This document shows, piece by piece, positions 27,607 through 36,099 of a stretch of DNA of 64,000 nucleotides. A program made the translations under genes and the position numbers. How positions within the stretch are numbered: position 1 is the stretch's first letter; every line of letters starts with the position of its first letter. Under the pieces are notes generated by a model. The model was not told the origin of the DNA, ran no database searches, and saw only the letters and a program-made list of their open reading frames with translations. Origin of the DNA: Curtobacterium sp. MCLR17_032 (GTDB lineage Bacteria > Actinomycetota > Actinomycetes > Actinomycetales > Microbacteriaceae); assembly GCF_003234795.2 (NCBI RefSeq), contig NZ_CP126268.1:2976001-3040000 (forward strand), written 5' to 3'.

Positions 27607-27648
27607 GGACGGGAGGCGCGGTGCCGGCTGGCACCGTGCCTCCCGTCC
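27607..27648. repeat. Palindromic repeat, copy 6
   Basis: Arms GGACGGGAGGC and its inverse surround GCGGTGCC/GGCACCGT with one mismatch. It starts at the stop of the membrane-protein gene and probably works as its terminator. Confidence 0.8.
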
Positions 27649-27685
27649 GACACCCGCGCACGCTCGTGCGCCGGCGGCACCGCGG

Positions 27686-27846
27686 TCAGGGCAGCAGGAC
27701 CACCTTGCCGTTGATGGTCCGTGACTCGGCGCACCTCGGGGCGATGGGGATCGGAGCGGACGTGTTGTACGCGTCGGAGGTCGCGGCGATCCGGGCGCAG
27801 GCGAGTGGGCTGTCCGCGGCCGGGTCAGGGTCCGACGGTTGAACAC
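27686..27846 (-). pseudogene. Possible remnant of a coding sequence (C-terminal fragment)
   Basis: An open minus-strand frame just after the DUF3592-like gene, in a different frame, reads ...PAADSPLACARIAATSDAYNTS... and ends RTINGKVVLLP. The residue mix looks protein-like, but there is no start with a ribosome site. It could be the broken 3' end of a longer gene, or chance. Treat as weak. Confidence 0.25.
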
Positions 27847-27860
27847 GGAAGAGGACCAGC

Positions 27861-28334
27861 TCAGCTCCGCTTCCTCCTCCCCCTGCGGGAAGCGACGAGC
27901 ATGGTGACAGCCGCGCCACCCACGATGACGGTGAAGACGACGCCCAGCCCCCGGACCGACTCACCAGGCGTGCCGTACCCCGCGATGACCGCTGAACCAG
28001 GATCGTCCTGGCGGTAGACGACGGTGACGGTGTCACGGACCTCGGGCTTCGCCTGGGAGACCCAGTCCGCCCAGATCACATGACGCGACGAGCCGGAAGA
28101 GAAGTACTCCGCCCCGAAACGTCGGTCCGATGACTCGGGGCCGTCGTCCACGTCGATGACCGTTCCGGAGACCCGTGTACCCGTCGCGAGCAGGTCGTTG
28201 TTCCCGGCGATCAGGACACTGCCGATCGTGACGAGCAGTGGACCGATGAGCAGCATCGCAGCGATCAGGAGCACGAGCGGTGCTCGCCCTCGCTTCGGCG
28301 CGGCAGGGCTTCCCGCTCCCGTCGGTTTCATCAT
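27861..28334 (-). CDS. DUF3592-like membrane protein
   Basis: A 157-residue protein with an N-terminal helix (about 20-42) and a C-terminal helix (about 125-147). A beta-rich middle holds TRVSGTVIDVDD and VRDTVTVVYRQDDPGSAVIAG, the pattern of DUF3592. These proteins have a small domain between two helices and no known function. Of two adjacent ATGs, the upstream one at 28334 is better spaced from GAGGAG. Confidence 0.7.
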   Translation of the reverse strand: MMKPTGAGSPAAPKRGRAPLVLLIAAMLLIGPLLVTIGSVLIAGNNDLLATGTRVSGTVIDVDDGPESSDRRFGAEYFSSGSSRHVIWADWVSQAKPEVRDTVTVVYRQDDPGSAVIAGYGTPGESVRGLGVVFTVIVGGAAVTMLVASRRGRRKRS

Positions 28335-28678
28335 CGTTGCTCCTCGTGACGGCACATCAGACGACGTCCTGTTCCCGGCTCGGGCCACAGGCGCCGGAAG
28401 CGTCGCGGCAGGGCTTCAGCTCGGGGCCACGACATGGACCGAGCTTCGCAGATCCACCGATCACCCGTCGGGTGCAGGCCCGGAATGTAACGACGAGGTA
28501 ACAACCACAACGATCACCAAACGGTTGCGCCGGGTGCCCCGAATCACTGTCACAAGCCGGGAAACACCCGCAAGCGCTCACCAGCAGCTCACCGCTGGTT
28601 CTCCACCCCCACCGCCGGGGTGTGTTCGGCGCGCTGTCACCAACCGCGCCGAGCGCGTTCAAGCAAAGGAATGAAGAC
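28335..28678. other. Divergent intergenic region with a small hairpin
   Basis: A 344-base gap between the DUF3592-like gene (-) and a secreted-protein gene (+). It is less GC-rich than its surroundings and holds no credible gene. ACCAGC and GCTGGT pair at 28580-28599 over an eight-base spacer and could be an operator or leader hairpin for the downstream gene. Confidence 0.4.
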
Positions 28679-29362
28679 ATGCGCAAGTCCCTGAAGAACA
28701 CGATCACCCTCGCCACCGCCGGCGCGATCGTCCTGGGCGGTGCCGGCTTCGGCATCACCGCCGCCAACGCCTCCACCCCGACCGTGCACACCGTCTCCTC
28801 CAGCTCCGCGTCGAAGATCCCCGCACCGGTCGCCTCGGTCCCCGAGGTCCTCGGCGGCAACACCTCCGTCGCCCTCGACAAGGGCTTCACCGACGCCCTC
28901 ACCTCGCTGAAGCTGACCCCGGGTGTCTCCGGCAACGCCAAGCTCGCCGACGGCGCCGTGTCGTTCCCGATCACCTCCGGCTCGGTCACGTACTGGAGCC
29001 CGGACGGCAAGTACCGCCCCTACGTGCAGGGCCTGCTGAACCACGACGACTCCGGCCTGACCCTCAAGGCCGGCGACACCACCGTCACCCTCGAGAACTT
29101 CGTCGTGAACCCGGGCTCCTCGAAGCTCTCCGGTGACGTCCTCGTCAACGGCAAGGTCGCCGTCGCCAACGCCTACCTCTTCTCCCTCCACGGCGGGACG
29201 CTGAAGCCGCTCCAGCTCGAGGGCGACAACGCGATCCTCACCGGCACCACCGTCCACATCTCCGACGACGCCGCGAAGCTGCTCAACAGCACCTTCAAGA
29301 CCGACGCCGTCAAGGGCGGCCTGCTCGTCGGCACCGCCACCATCACCGCCCAGATCAAGTAA
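28679..29362 (+). CDS. Secreted protein, beta-rich domain, unknown
   Basis: A 227-residue exported protein. Residues 1-31 form a signal peptide (MRKSLKNTITLATAGAIVLG, then ending ANA before ST). A Ser-rich linker precedes a single beta-rich domain (about 55-227) that includes GKYRPYVQGLLNHDDSGLTL and VTLENFVVNPGSSKLSGDV. It is cysteine-free and rich in Thr, Lys and Asn-Gly turns. It resembles extracellular adhesin or heme-shuttle (HtaA-like) layouts, but I cannot assign it. The start at 28679 follows AAAGGA. A strong terminator follows. Confidence 0.7.
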   Translation: MRKSLKNTITLATAGAIVLGGAGFGITAANASTPTVHTVSSSSASKIPAPVASVPEVLGGNTSVALDKGFTDALTSLKLTPGVSGNAKLADGAVSFPITSGSVTYWSPDGKYRPYVQGLLNHDDSGLTLKAGDTTVTLENFVVNPGSSKLSGDVLVNGKVAVANAYLFSLHGGTLKPLQLEGDNAILTGTTVHISDDAAKLLNSTFKTDAVKGGLLVGTATITAQIK

Positions 29363-29395
29363 CACCCGACGCGTCACCAGACGCACCACCACCAC

Positions 29396-29433
29396 GAGAA
29401 CGCCGCCCCGGCACACACCGGAGCGGCGTTCTC
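29396..29433. terminator. Rho-independent-type terminator
   Basis: GAGAACGCCGC and GCGGCGTTCTC pair, with an inner CCGG/CCGG block and a short loop, 34 bases after the secreted-protein stop. Confidence 0.8.
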
Positions 29434-29546
29434 GCGTTCTCCCACCATGTGCCCGTGCGAGCGCGCCGACGTGACGGACACGTGTCGCGCCTCCAGGCCG
29501 GTCACCGGCAGGAACGGTCAGCGCACCTCCGTCGACTCCCGGCCGC

Positions 29547-30488
29547 CTACCCGAGCGGCTCGACGCCGTAGCTGGTGACCACCGCGCGGAGCTCCTCCAG
29601 GTACGTCTGCGCCTGCACGGTCAGCGGGACCGAGGCGTGGGCGATCCACCCGATCTCGATGCGTTCGTCGACGTCGAGCGGGATGGCGACGATCTCGGGG
29701 TCCAGGTCGTCGCTGATGAGCCCGGTGGAGATCGTGTACCCACCCAGGCCGATCATGAGGTTGAAGATCGTCGCCCGGTCCGAGACGCGGATCTCCCGCT
29801 TGCTCGACATCGTCGACAGGATCTCCTCCGCCAGGTAGAAGGAGTTGTTCGCACCCTGGTCGAAGGTCAGCCGGGGCAGGTCCGCCAGGTCGGCGAGGGT
29901 CGCGCGCTTCCGGGACGCGAGCGGGTTCCGCCGGGCGACGAAGATGTGCGGCTGGGCGACGAACAGCGGGGTGAAGACGACGCCGGCGTCCCGCATCAGC
30001 TTGCCGAGGACCTGTCGGTTGAAGTCGTTCCGGTAGAGGATGCCGACCTCGCTGCGCAGCGTGCGGACGTCCTCGATGATGTCCCAGGTGCGGGTCTCAC
30101 GGAGCGAGAACTCGTACTCGTCCGCGGCCGCCGCCTCGACCATGCGGACGAAGGCCTCCACGGCGAACGAGTAGTGCTGCGCCGACACCCCGAGCAGCCG
30201 ACGTGACGGCTGCCCGCCGACGTAGCGCTGCTCGAGCAGCGAGACCTGTTCGACGACCTGCCGGGCGTACCCGAGGAACTCGACCCCGTCGACGGTGAGC
30301 ACGACCCCACGGGCCGAGCGGGTGAACAGGGGGCGGCCGATCCGCGTCTCGAGGTCCTTCATCGCCGCAGAAAGGGTCGGCTGGGCGACGTAGAGCAGGT
30401 CGGCCGCTGCACTGATCGACCCCTCGGTCGCGACCTCGATGAAGTAGCGGAGCTGCTGCAGGGTGATGTCGTTCGAGACCCGGGCCAT
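29547..30488 (-). CDS. LysR family regulator divergent from mesX-mesD
   Basis: A 313-residue LysR-type regulator. The winged helix (about 8-67) reads LQQLRYFIEVATEGSISAAA followed by AQPTLSAAMKDLE. The effector domain (about 95-300) is complete. It is divergent from mesX with 72 bases between starts, so it almost certainly controls the methionine synthase genes and itself. Sulfur metabolites are a likely effector, but this is inference. A candidate binding site lies at 30497-30514. Confidence 0.85.
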   Translation of the reverse strand: MARVSNDITLQQLRYFIEVATEGSISAAADLLYVAQPTLSAAMKDLETRIGRPLFTRSARGVVLTVDGVEFLGYARQVVEQVSLLEQRYVGGQPSRRLLGVSAQHYSFAVEAFVRMVEAAAADEYEFSLRETRTWDIIEDVRTLRSEVGILYRNDFNRQVLGKLMRDAGVVFTPLFVAQPHIFVARRNPLASRKRATLADLADLPRLTFDQGANNSFYLAEEILSTMSSKREIRVSDRATIFNLMIGLGGYTISTGLISDDLDPEIVAIPLDVDERIEIGWIAHASVPLTVQAQTYLEELRAVVTSYGVEPLG

Positions 30489-30496
30489 AGGCGCAG

Positions 30497-30514
30497 GCTA
30501 TACCGGCGCATAGC
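30497..30514. promoter_or_regulatory. Candidate LysR-type binding site
   Basis: GCTATACCGGCGCATAGC has five-base inverted arms. A second CTAT/ATAG pairing overlaps it on the left (30487-30501), giving the tandem half-site pattern usual at LysR-controlled divergent promoters. Confidence 0.45.
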
Positions 30515-30560
30515 GTCTCGGTATTACCTGATGACCCGGGCCTCCCGTCATGCTCATGGG

Positions 30561-31520
30561 ATGGCGAATGACCTGACCTTCAGCATCACGCGGACGCGGT
30601 TCGACGAGGACTACTCCCCCGCCGACAGCTCCCGGCTGACCACGAACTTCGCCAACCTGGCGCGCGGCGAGCACCGTCAGCAGAACCTCCGTGCTGCGCT
30701 GGCGATGATCGACGGGCGCGCGAACGACCTCGCCGGGGTCCATGACCGCTACCGCCTGGAACTCGACATCGTCTCCGCCGCACTGGCGTTCTCCGACGGT
30801 GGATCGGACGCCGAGTTTGCGCTGCTCGAGATGCTCGACGTCACGATCGTCGACCAGCACACCGGCGAGCGCCACCACGGCATCCTCGGCAACAACTTCT
30901 CGTCGTACCTGCGCGACTACGACTTCTCGGTGCTGCTGCCGTCATCGCCGGGCGTGCCGTCCGACTTCGGGGCGCTGCACGGGGCGCTCTTCCAGCGCTT
31001 CTTGGAGTCGTCCGCGTTCCACTCGGATTTCAGTGCCGAGCCCGTCGTCTGCATCAGCGTCTCGACGAGCCAGACCTACCGCCGGACCGGGTACGTCCAC
31101 CCCGTCCTCGGCGCCGAGTACGAGCACGAGCACTCCTCGCTCACCGACGACTACTTCGGTCGGATGGGCATGCAGGTCCGGTACTTCCAGCCCGCCGGAG
31201 CGTCGGCCCCGCTCGCGTTCTACACGCGCGGCGACCTGACCGGCGACTACACGGACCTCCAGCTCATCGGCACGATCGCCACCATGGAGACGTTCCAGAA
31301 GATCTACCGCCCGGAGATCTACGCCGCGAACACCCCGGCGGGCAGCGTCTACAAGCCGACCCTCGACCACACCGACTTCACGCCCACTCCGGTCACCTAC
31401 GACCGTGAGGAGCGCAGCCACCTCGGGATCACCCAGGGCCGGTGGACCGAGGAGCACCTCGTCAAGCCGCACCACGCGCTCCTCTCGCGGTTCGCTGCCG
31501 ACTCCGTACCCGCCCGCTGA
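30561..31520 (+). CDS. mesX: MesX (DUF1852), accessory protein for methionine synthase MesD
   Basis: A 319-residue DUF1852 protein. The N-terminal FSITRTRFDEDYSPADSSR, NFANLARGE and QNLRAALAMID are family hallmarks, and they place the start at 30561 rather than the ATG 30 bases upstream. DUF1852 is MesX, which published genetics in Acinetobacter showed to be needed for the folate-independent methionine synthase MesD. How it helps, perhaps in making or transferring the methyl group, is not settled. It lies 20 bases upstream of mesD in the same operon. Confidence 0.85.
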   Translation: MANDLTFSITRTRFDEDYSPADSSRLTTNFANLARGEHRQQNLRAALAMIDGRANDLAGVHDRYRLELDIVSAALAFSDGGSDAEFALLEMLDVTIVDQHTGERHHGILGNNFSSYLRDYDFSVLLPSSPGVPSDFGALHGALFQRFLESSAFHSDFSAEPVVCISVSTSQTYRRTGYVHPVLGAEYEHEHSSLTDDYFGRMGMQVRYFQPAGASAPLAFYTRGDLTGDYTDLQLIGTIATMETFQKIYRPEIYAANTPAGSVYKPTLDHTDFTPTPVTYDREERSHLGITQGRWTEEHLVKPHHALLSRFAADSVPAR

Positions 31521-31540
31521 CCGACTGGACCATCACCTCC

Positions 31541-32590
31541 ATGAGCTCGCTCCTCCCCACCTCGATCGTCGGCAGCCTGCCGAAACCCTCCTGGCTCGCC
31601 GAGCCCGAACGTCTCTGGAGCCCGTGGGAGCTCGAGGGCGCAGCGCTGACCGAGGGCAAGCAGGACGCACTCCGCTCCGCCGTGCACGAGCAGGAGCGCC
31701 GCGGCATCGACATCGTCAGCGACGGCGAGCAGACCCGCCAGCACTTCGTCACGACGTTCATCGAGCACCTGGACGGTGTCGACCTCGACCGCAAGGAGAC
31801 CGTCCGGATCCGTGACCGGTACGACGCCGCCGTCCCGACCGTCGTCGGTGCCGTCAGCCGTCGAGCGCCCGTGTTCGTGGACGACGCCCGCTTCCTGCGC
31901 GCGCAGACCGACCGCCCGATCAAGTGGGCGCTCCCCGGCCCGATGACCATGATCGACACCCTCTCCGACCAGCACTACAAGTCACGCGAGAAGCTGGCGT
32001 GGGAGTTCGCCACGATCCTCAACCAAGAGGCACGCGAGCTGCAGGACGCCGGCGTCGACGTCATCCAGTTCGATGAGCCCGCCTTCACCGTCTTCCACGA
32101 CGAGGTGCAGGACTGGGGCGTGGCCGCACTCGAACGCGCGGCCGAGGGCCTCCGCGTCGAGACCGCCGTGCACATCTGTTACGGGTACGGCATCGAGGCG
32201 AACAACAGGTGGAAGGAGACGCTCGGGGCCGAGTGGCGCCAGTACGAGCGGTCGTTCCCGCTCCTGCAGCAGTCGTCGATCGACATCGTGTCGCTGGAGT
32301 GCATCCATTCACACGTGCCGCTCGAGCTCGTCGAACTCATCCGCGGCAAGAAGGTCATGCTCGGCGCGATCGACGTCGCCACCGAGACCGTCGAGACCCC
32401 GGAGGAGGTTGCCGAGGTGCTCCGCCGTGCGCTGGAGTTCGTCGATGCGGACAAGCTCATCCCCAGCTCCAACTGCGGGATGGCTCCGCTGGCGCGGGGT
32501 GCGGCGCTGGACAAGCTCGGTGCCCTGGCAGCGGGCGCGGACATCGTCCGCGACGAGCTCGTCGGCGCCGACGTCCCGTCGGGACGCTAG
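31541..32590 (+). CDS. mesD: MesD, core-type folate-independent methionine synthase
   Basis: A 349-residue MetE-like C-terminal catalytic domain without the folate-binding N-half. N-terminal TSIVGSLPKP, QFDEPA at 176-181, and zinc ligands H211 and C213 (HICYGYG), E253 (SLECIHSH) and C312 (PSSNCGMAP) are all in place. The enzyme methylates homocysteine; unlike MetE it does not use 5-methyltetrahydrofolate, and the natural methyl donor is not known. Pairing with mesX identifies it as MesD rather than MesA, B or C. A terminator follows. Confidence 0.87.
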   Translation: MSSLLPTSIVGSLPKPSWLAEPERLWSPWELEGAALTEGKQDALRSAVHEQERRGIDIVSDGEQTRQHFVTTFIEHLDGVDLDRKETVRIRDRYDAAVPTVVGAVSRRAPVFVDDARFLRAQTDRPIKWALPGPMTMIDTLSDQHYKSREKLAWEFATILNQEARELQDAGVDVIQFDEPAFTVFHDEVQDWGVAALERAAEGLRVETAVHICYGYGIEANNRWKETLGAEWRQYERSFPLLQQSSIDIVSLECIHSHVPLELVELIRGKKVMLGAIDVATETVETPEEVAEVLRRALEFVDADKLIPSSNCGMAPLARGAALDKLGALAAGADIVRDELVGADVPSGR

Positions 32591-32603
32591 ACGCTACCGG
32601 TCA

Positions 32604-32640
32604 CAGGGCGGCTCCCTCCGGAAGATGGAGAGCCGCCCTG
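32604..32640. terminator. Terminator of the mesX-mesD operon
   Basis: CAGGGCGGCTC and GAGCCGCCCTG pair perfectly over 11 bp with a 15-base loop; TTCGTT follows. It starts 13 bases after the mesD stop. Confidence 0.85.
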
Positions 32641-32726
32641 TTCGTTGCGTCCGCGAGATGCTTGGCTCTCGATCCGGCCTGGAGGCGCGGCTGCCGTTCG
32701 ACTGACAGGTCGCGTTGGTGCTGGTG

Positions 32727-33689
32727 TCACCCCTCACCGCATCCGCGAACCGGATCGCCGTCGGAGCGGCGAGTGGATCGACGCGAGCAAACGATGACGA
32801 TCGTCGCGAACACTGCAGCGGCGATCCAGGTCCCGACGCCGACCGGCCCCGCGAGGGCGAGGTCCGGCGGGTACTTCGCAGAGGAGAACAGCAGCACCAG
32901 ACCGCCCGCTGCGTTGAACGCGCCGTGCCCGAGCACGGCGGGCCAGACCGAACCACTCCAGATCCGGAGCCAGCCGATGAACGTGCCGACGGCGGTGGCT
33001 CCGACGATCATCAGGAAGACCCCCCACAGGTCTGGACGATCGAAGTTGTAGCCCAGCAAGACGATCGGAGCGTGCCAGACGCCCCACACGACGCCGGTGA
33101 TGAGAACGGCCGGCCAGTCGCCGAGAGGTCGTAGGGCAGGGAGCAGAAGACCTCGCCACCCGACTTCCTCTCCGAATGCGAGTACCCCGTTCAGAGGCGC
33201 AGCGATCGGGATCGAGATGACCTGCACGAGGACGAGTACTCCGATCGGCAGGAGGTCCCGCGCTTCTTCGGGAAGCATCGCGGCAAACCCGCTGAACGTC
33301 TCGAGGTCGAGGCGGACGAGATGCAGGAGCGCGGCGACTGCGATGCCGGCGATGACGACGAGTGGCAGCAGGACAATGCCGCCCAATGAGAAGCGCAGGA
33401 GCTTTCCGACCGGTCGAAGCGGGACGATTCCGAGCTGCCGGACAGCCTGCCGCACCGGAACGCGTTGCTGCAGCAGCACGACGATCGCTGCTGCAGCGCA
33501 GGGTGTGAACATCATCGTCGGCAGGACCCACAGCGCGTGCACCGACGCCAAGCCCATCGGATCGATCCACAGCGGCAGGCTGACGAGCCATCCGAAGCCC
33601 TAGGCCAGGACCGTGAAGATCAGGATCGGCTTCCAGCGGACCTCCGCTGCCACTGGCTCGGGAACGACAAGGCCATCAACGCGAAGCAT
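32727..33689 (-). pseudogene. CPBP-family intramembrane protease, interrupted by an amber codon
   Basis: The conserved part (33557 to 32727) has the CPBP/Abi glutamic protease signatures GEEVGWRGLLLP, VWGVWHAP and HGAFNA, in a multi-helix membrane protein. In the same frame, upstream coding continues to MLRVDGLVVPEP at 33689 with a ribosome site. A TAG at 33600-33602 splits what should be helix 1 (RWKPILIFTVLA, stop, GFGWLVSLPLW). One base change from a Leu codon (TTG) would explain it. A shortened protein from the ATG at 33557 could still be made but would lack helix 1. Confidence 0.7.
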
Positions 33690-33906
33690 GAGGTGCCTTC
33701 CGGACTGCTCGTTGCGCAGCGGCGACGCTGCACAACCCACCGGCCGGCAGCACAGCAGCCTGGTGCCCTCGGCGCCACGCTGCAGCATCGTGCATCGTCG
33801 CTCGCGTACGAACACCGACGAACGAGTTCCGGCCGATGACACCCCCTGCGGGCAGCACGACGAAGACCGCTGTCACCACCGCCGCAACCATCTCGACGAA
33901 GACCAC
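33676..33906 (-). pseudogene. SdpI-family remnant (N-terminal part)
   Basis: The first 50 residues (MVFVEMVAAVVTAVFVVLP, then GRNSFVGVRTRATMHDAAAWRRGHQAA) match the N-terminus of SdpI/YhfL-type proteins and resemble the intact gene at 34614. The following 25 residues are unrelated and no further helices occur. The 3' part seems lost where the CPBP gene begins (overlap of 14 bases). Confidence 0.6.
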
Positions 33907-34054
33907 CGTCTACCCCTTCTCCAGAACGACCGAGCGCGCGCCTGGCCGTTGAACGTTGATACTGAACACCGCAGCGTTCTGCAGCGCGCGGCAGACGAGG
34001 AGCGCCCTGCCCGACGGACTCTTCGATCAAGACGCCTGGCCAGGAACTGATCTT

Positions 34055-34503
34055 TCACCGTACAGATGTTGCACGCCAGAAGGAGCCAGTGCAAGCTGCT
34101 CTTCGTGAAGAGGTGGATCCGCATCCTCGTCGTCGTCGCTGCAGCCACGGCGCACGGGTGCCGGTACCCGAGCCCGCTGCTGACCGGCGGATGGGAGCAG
34201 CCACACTCTGGATGGCGCCGACGCGCTGGAGCTCCGGCGAGCCGATCGAGCTCCCTGTCGGCACAGAGATCGATCCCGCAGACGTCCGCTCGCCGGTCCG
34301 CGTGGGCTTCGACGGCCGAGCGCGCCGTCGGACGCGAAACCACATGGCAGGTCCGACGAACGGACGATCAGGACGACGACCGCCCATGCCAGCAGACGCC
34401 ATCCGGAAGGCGGCGCAGAGCGAATCGACAAGATGACGGCCGCGAGATCCAGGAGTAGCGCGACCAGCGCGACGGCGAGCACTGTCGGGACGAGTGGGTT
34501 CAC
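34055..34503 (-). pseudogene. PLDc_N-domain small membrane protein, frameshifted
   Basis: From the GTG at 34503, VNPLVPTVLAVALVALLLDL... and SGWRLLAWAVVVLIV form the first half of a PLDc_N-type two-helix protein. The second half (FVGPAMWFRVRRRARPSKP) lies in another frame. Adding one C near 34361-34364 would restore V-P-F-V-G-P, the usual turn of this family. The out-of-frame continuation runs on to 34055 without resemblance to the family. It is either a true one-base deletion or a sequencing error. Confidence 0.55.
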
Positions 34504-34613
34504 GTGCCCCGCCTCGGTCGACGGCGTCACTCCGTCGTTCCGCAACGCCAGACAATCGGTAGTACATTGCCGTTTCTATCCCGTGACGTTAAGTTGTTTG
34601 TGTGGTTGGAGCA

Positions 34614-34967
34614 ATGGTGTTCGCGCTGGCACTCGTGATCGGCGGCGCCGTAATCGTGACCTGGCTGACCTGGAGGGCTGCCAACGGATCTCTGGCTCGG
34701 AACGATCTCGCTGGCGTCCGGACGCGGGTCACGATGTCCAGCGATGAAGCCTGGCGAATCGGGCACCGAGCAGCACTACGCCCGACGGTCATTGCCGGAA
34801 TCCTGACCGTGCTGTGGAGCCTGGCGAGCATCGGTCTCGCGCCGCTCCGCAATCCGGTCTCGGTCCTCGTGGCCACGGCGGTGCTCCTCGGCGGCGCGCT
34901 TCTGTCCATCCCGGTGGCGCATCGCGCGGTGCGCCGCTGCAACACGGAGAATGACGCCTCAGCCTGA
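34614..34967 (+). CDS. SdpI-family membrane protein
   Basis: A 117-residue protein with three hydrophobic segments. After helix 1 comes LARNDLAGVRTRVTMSSDEAWRIGHRAA, the conserved loop of SdpI/YhfL-type proteins. SdpI in Bacillus is an immunity protein against the SDP toxin, but most short homologues have no known role. The ATG at 34614 has a close GGAG; a GTG at 34602 is an alternative. A decayed relative lies at 33676-33906 on the other strand. Confidence 0.72.
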   Translation: MVFALALVIGGAVIVTWLTWRAANGSLARNDLAGVRTRVTMSSDEAWRIGHRAALRPTVIAGILTVLWSLASIGLAPLRNPVSVLVATAVLLGGALLSIPVAHRAVRRCNTENDASA

Positions 34968-35061
34968 CTCGAGCGTCCGATCGCCTCGTCGATCGAGGCC
35001 GTCCGAAGACGGACGAGCGCTTCGCCGCGAAGTGTCAACCGGAAGGGCGTTGACTACCCCC

Positions 35062-35484
35062 ATGATCACCAAGAGCATGATCCACGAGGTCGAGAACGCG
35101 ACCGTCCGAGACCGCGAGGGTGCCTCGGTCGGCAAGGTCGCGCAGGTGTTCCCCGCCGAGGACGGCAGCGCTGCGTTCGTCAGCGTCGCGACAGGACTCT
35201 TCGGGGGTCACACCGCGCTCGTCCCGATCGAGGACGCCACGTTCGACGGCACGGACCTGCACGTCGGGTACGCGAAGAGCGCGATCAAGGGAGCACCCTC
35301 CCCCGGAGTCGGAAACGCTCTGTCCGCCACCGAGGCGAACGCCGCCCGCAAGCACTTCGGGCTGTCCCCCACCGGCAAGGCCACCGGAGACATGGGCGAC
35401 CCGCACGAGAACCTCGACCAGGCTGGTACCGGTCCGGCGGGCGCAGACGACACCGAGGGCGCGGGCACGACGCCGCCGGCGTGA
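35062..35484 (+). CDS. PRC-barrel domain protein
   Basis: A 140-residue cytoplasmic protein. The PRC barrel (about 1-75) shows ENATVRDREGASVGKVAQVF, TGLFGGHTALVPIEDA and LHVGYAKSAIKGAPSP. A short helical segment and a disordered Gly/Asp/Thr tail follow. Such proteins are common stress- or envelope-linked factors in actinobacteria, with no defined activity. The start at 35062 fits the family. Confidence 0.8.
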   Translation: MITKSMIHEVENATVRDREGASVGKVAQVFPAEDGSAAFVSVATGLFGGHTALVPIEDATFDGTDLHVGYAKSAIKGAPSPGVGNALSATEANAARKHFGLSPTGKATGDMGDPHENLDQAGTGPAGADDTEGAGTTPPA

Positions 35485-35550
35485 GCAGCGCCGGGGAGTG
35501 ACCCGACCCGTTGGGATGGAGCTGACGGTTCTGCTCCGTCTGGTCGGCCG

Positions 35551-35582
35551 GGAGGCGCGGTGCCAGCTGGCACCGCGCCTCC
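35551..35582. repeat. Palindromic repeat, copy 7 (perfect 32-bp core)
   Basis: Both 16-base arms (GGAGGCGCGGTGCCAG and inverse) match exactly; the outer GACGG arms have decayed. It lies between convergent genes. Confidence 0.82.
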
Positions 35583-35628
35583 AGTCAGGCACACGGTCGC
35601 GAACACGCGACGCCGATGCCGCTACCAC

Positions 35629-36099
35629 TCACATGTCGGCGATGAGTCGGAGCGTGTAGCCGTCGGGAACCGCCTGGTGCTCGACGTAGTGCATGAACAC
35701 CGGTGCTGCCTGGTCGGCCGTGAAGAGTTCCTCCGGGTGGCGCGGTTCGTGGGCCGCCTGCACGTCGATGGCCTCAGTGAGCGGTTCCCCGAGGTCGTGG
35801 TCACGGCCGACGATGTAGAAGCGGTACTCGCCGTCGTCCTCAAGGCGGCGGAGCTCGACGCTCATCTTCTCCGCGGTGCCGCCAGCCTGCAGGTACGAGC
35901 CGCTGTACTGCTCCTCGACGGGTTTCGGGTTGAACATCCAGTCGGCGTCGTCGGGGCACCACCAGATCTGCCACGCGAATTGCTCGTCGTTGTCGAGCAA
36001 CCCCAGCATGCGGCGTACTTGATCAGGTATCGGCCGGTACGTGTCCCGCAGGATGCTGCTGACGCTGCTGTTGGTCTCTTCAATGATCATGTGCTGCAT
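35629..36099 (-). CDS. Unrecognised ~155-residue protein family, copy A
   Basis: A 156-residue soluble protein. Blocks shared with copies B and C are SSVSSIL at the start, GLLDNDEQFAW, SYLQAGGTAEKMSVELRR, DGEYRFYIVGRDHDL, HEPRHPEELFTADQAAPVF and a GYTLRLIADM end. Trp and acidic residues are frequent. It has no signal peptide, membrane helix or known catalytic motif. I do not recognise the family. Multicopy arrays of small acidic proteins can be immunity proteins; that is only a hypothesis. Its start overlaps the end of copy B by 13 bases. Confidence 0.7.
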   Translation of the reverse strand: MQHMIIEETNSSVSSILRDTYRPIPDQVRRMLGLLDNDEQFAWQIWWCPDDADWMFNPKPVEEQYSGSYLQAGGTAEKMSVELRRLEDDGEYRFYIVGRDHDLGEPLTEAIDVQAAHEPRHPEELFTADQAAPVFMHYVEHQAVPDGYTLRLIADM

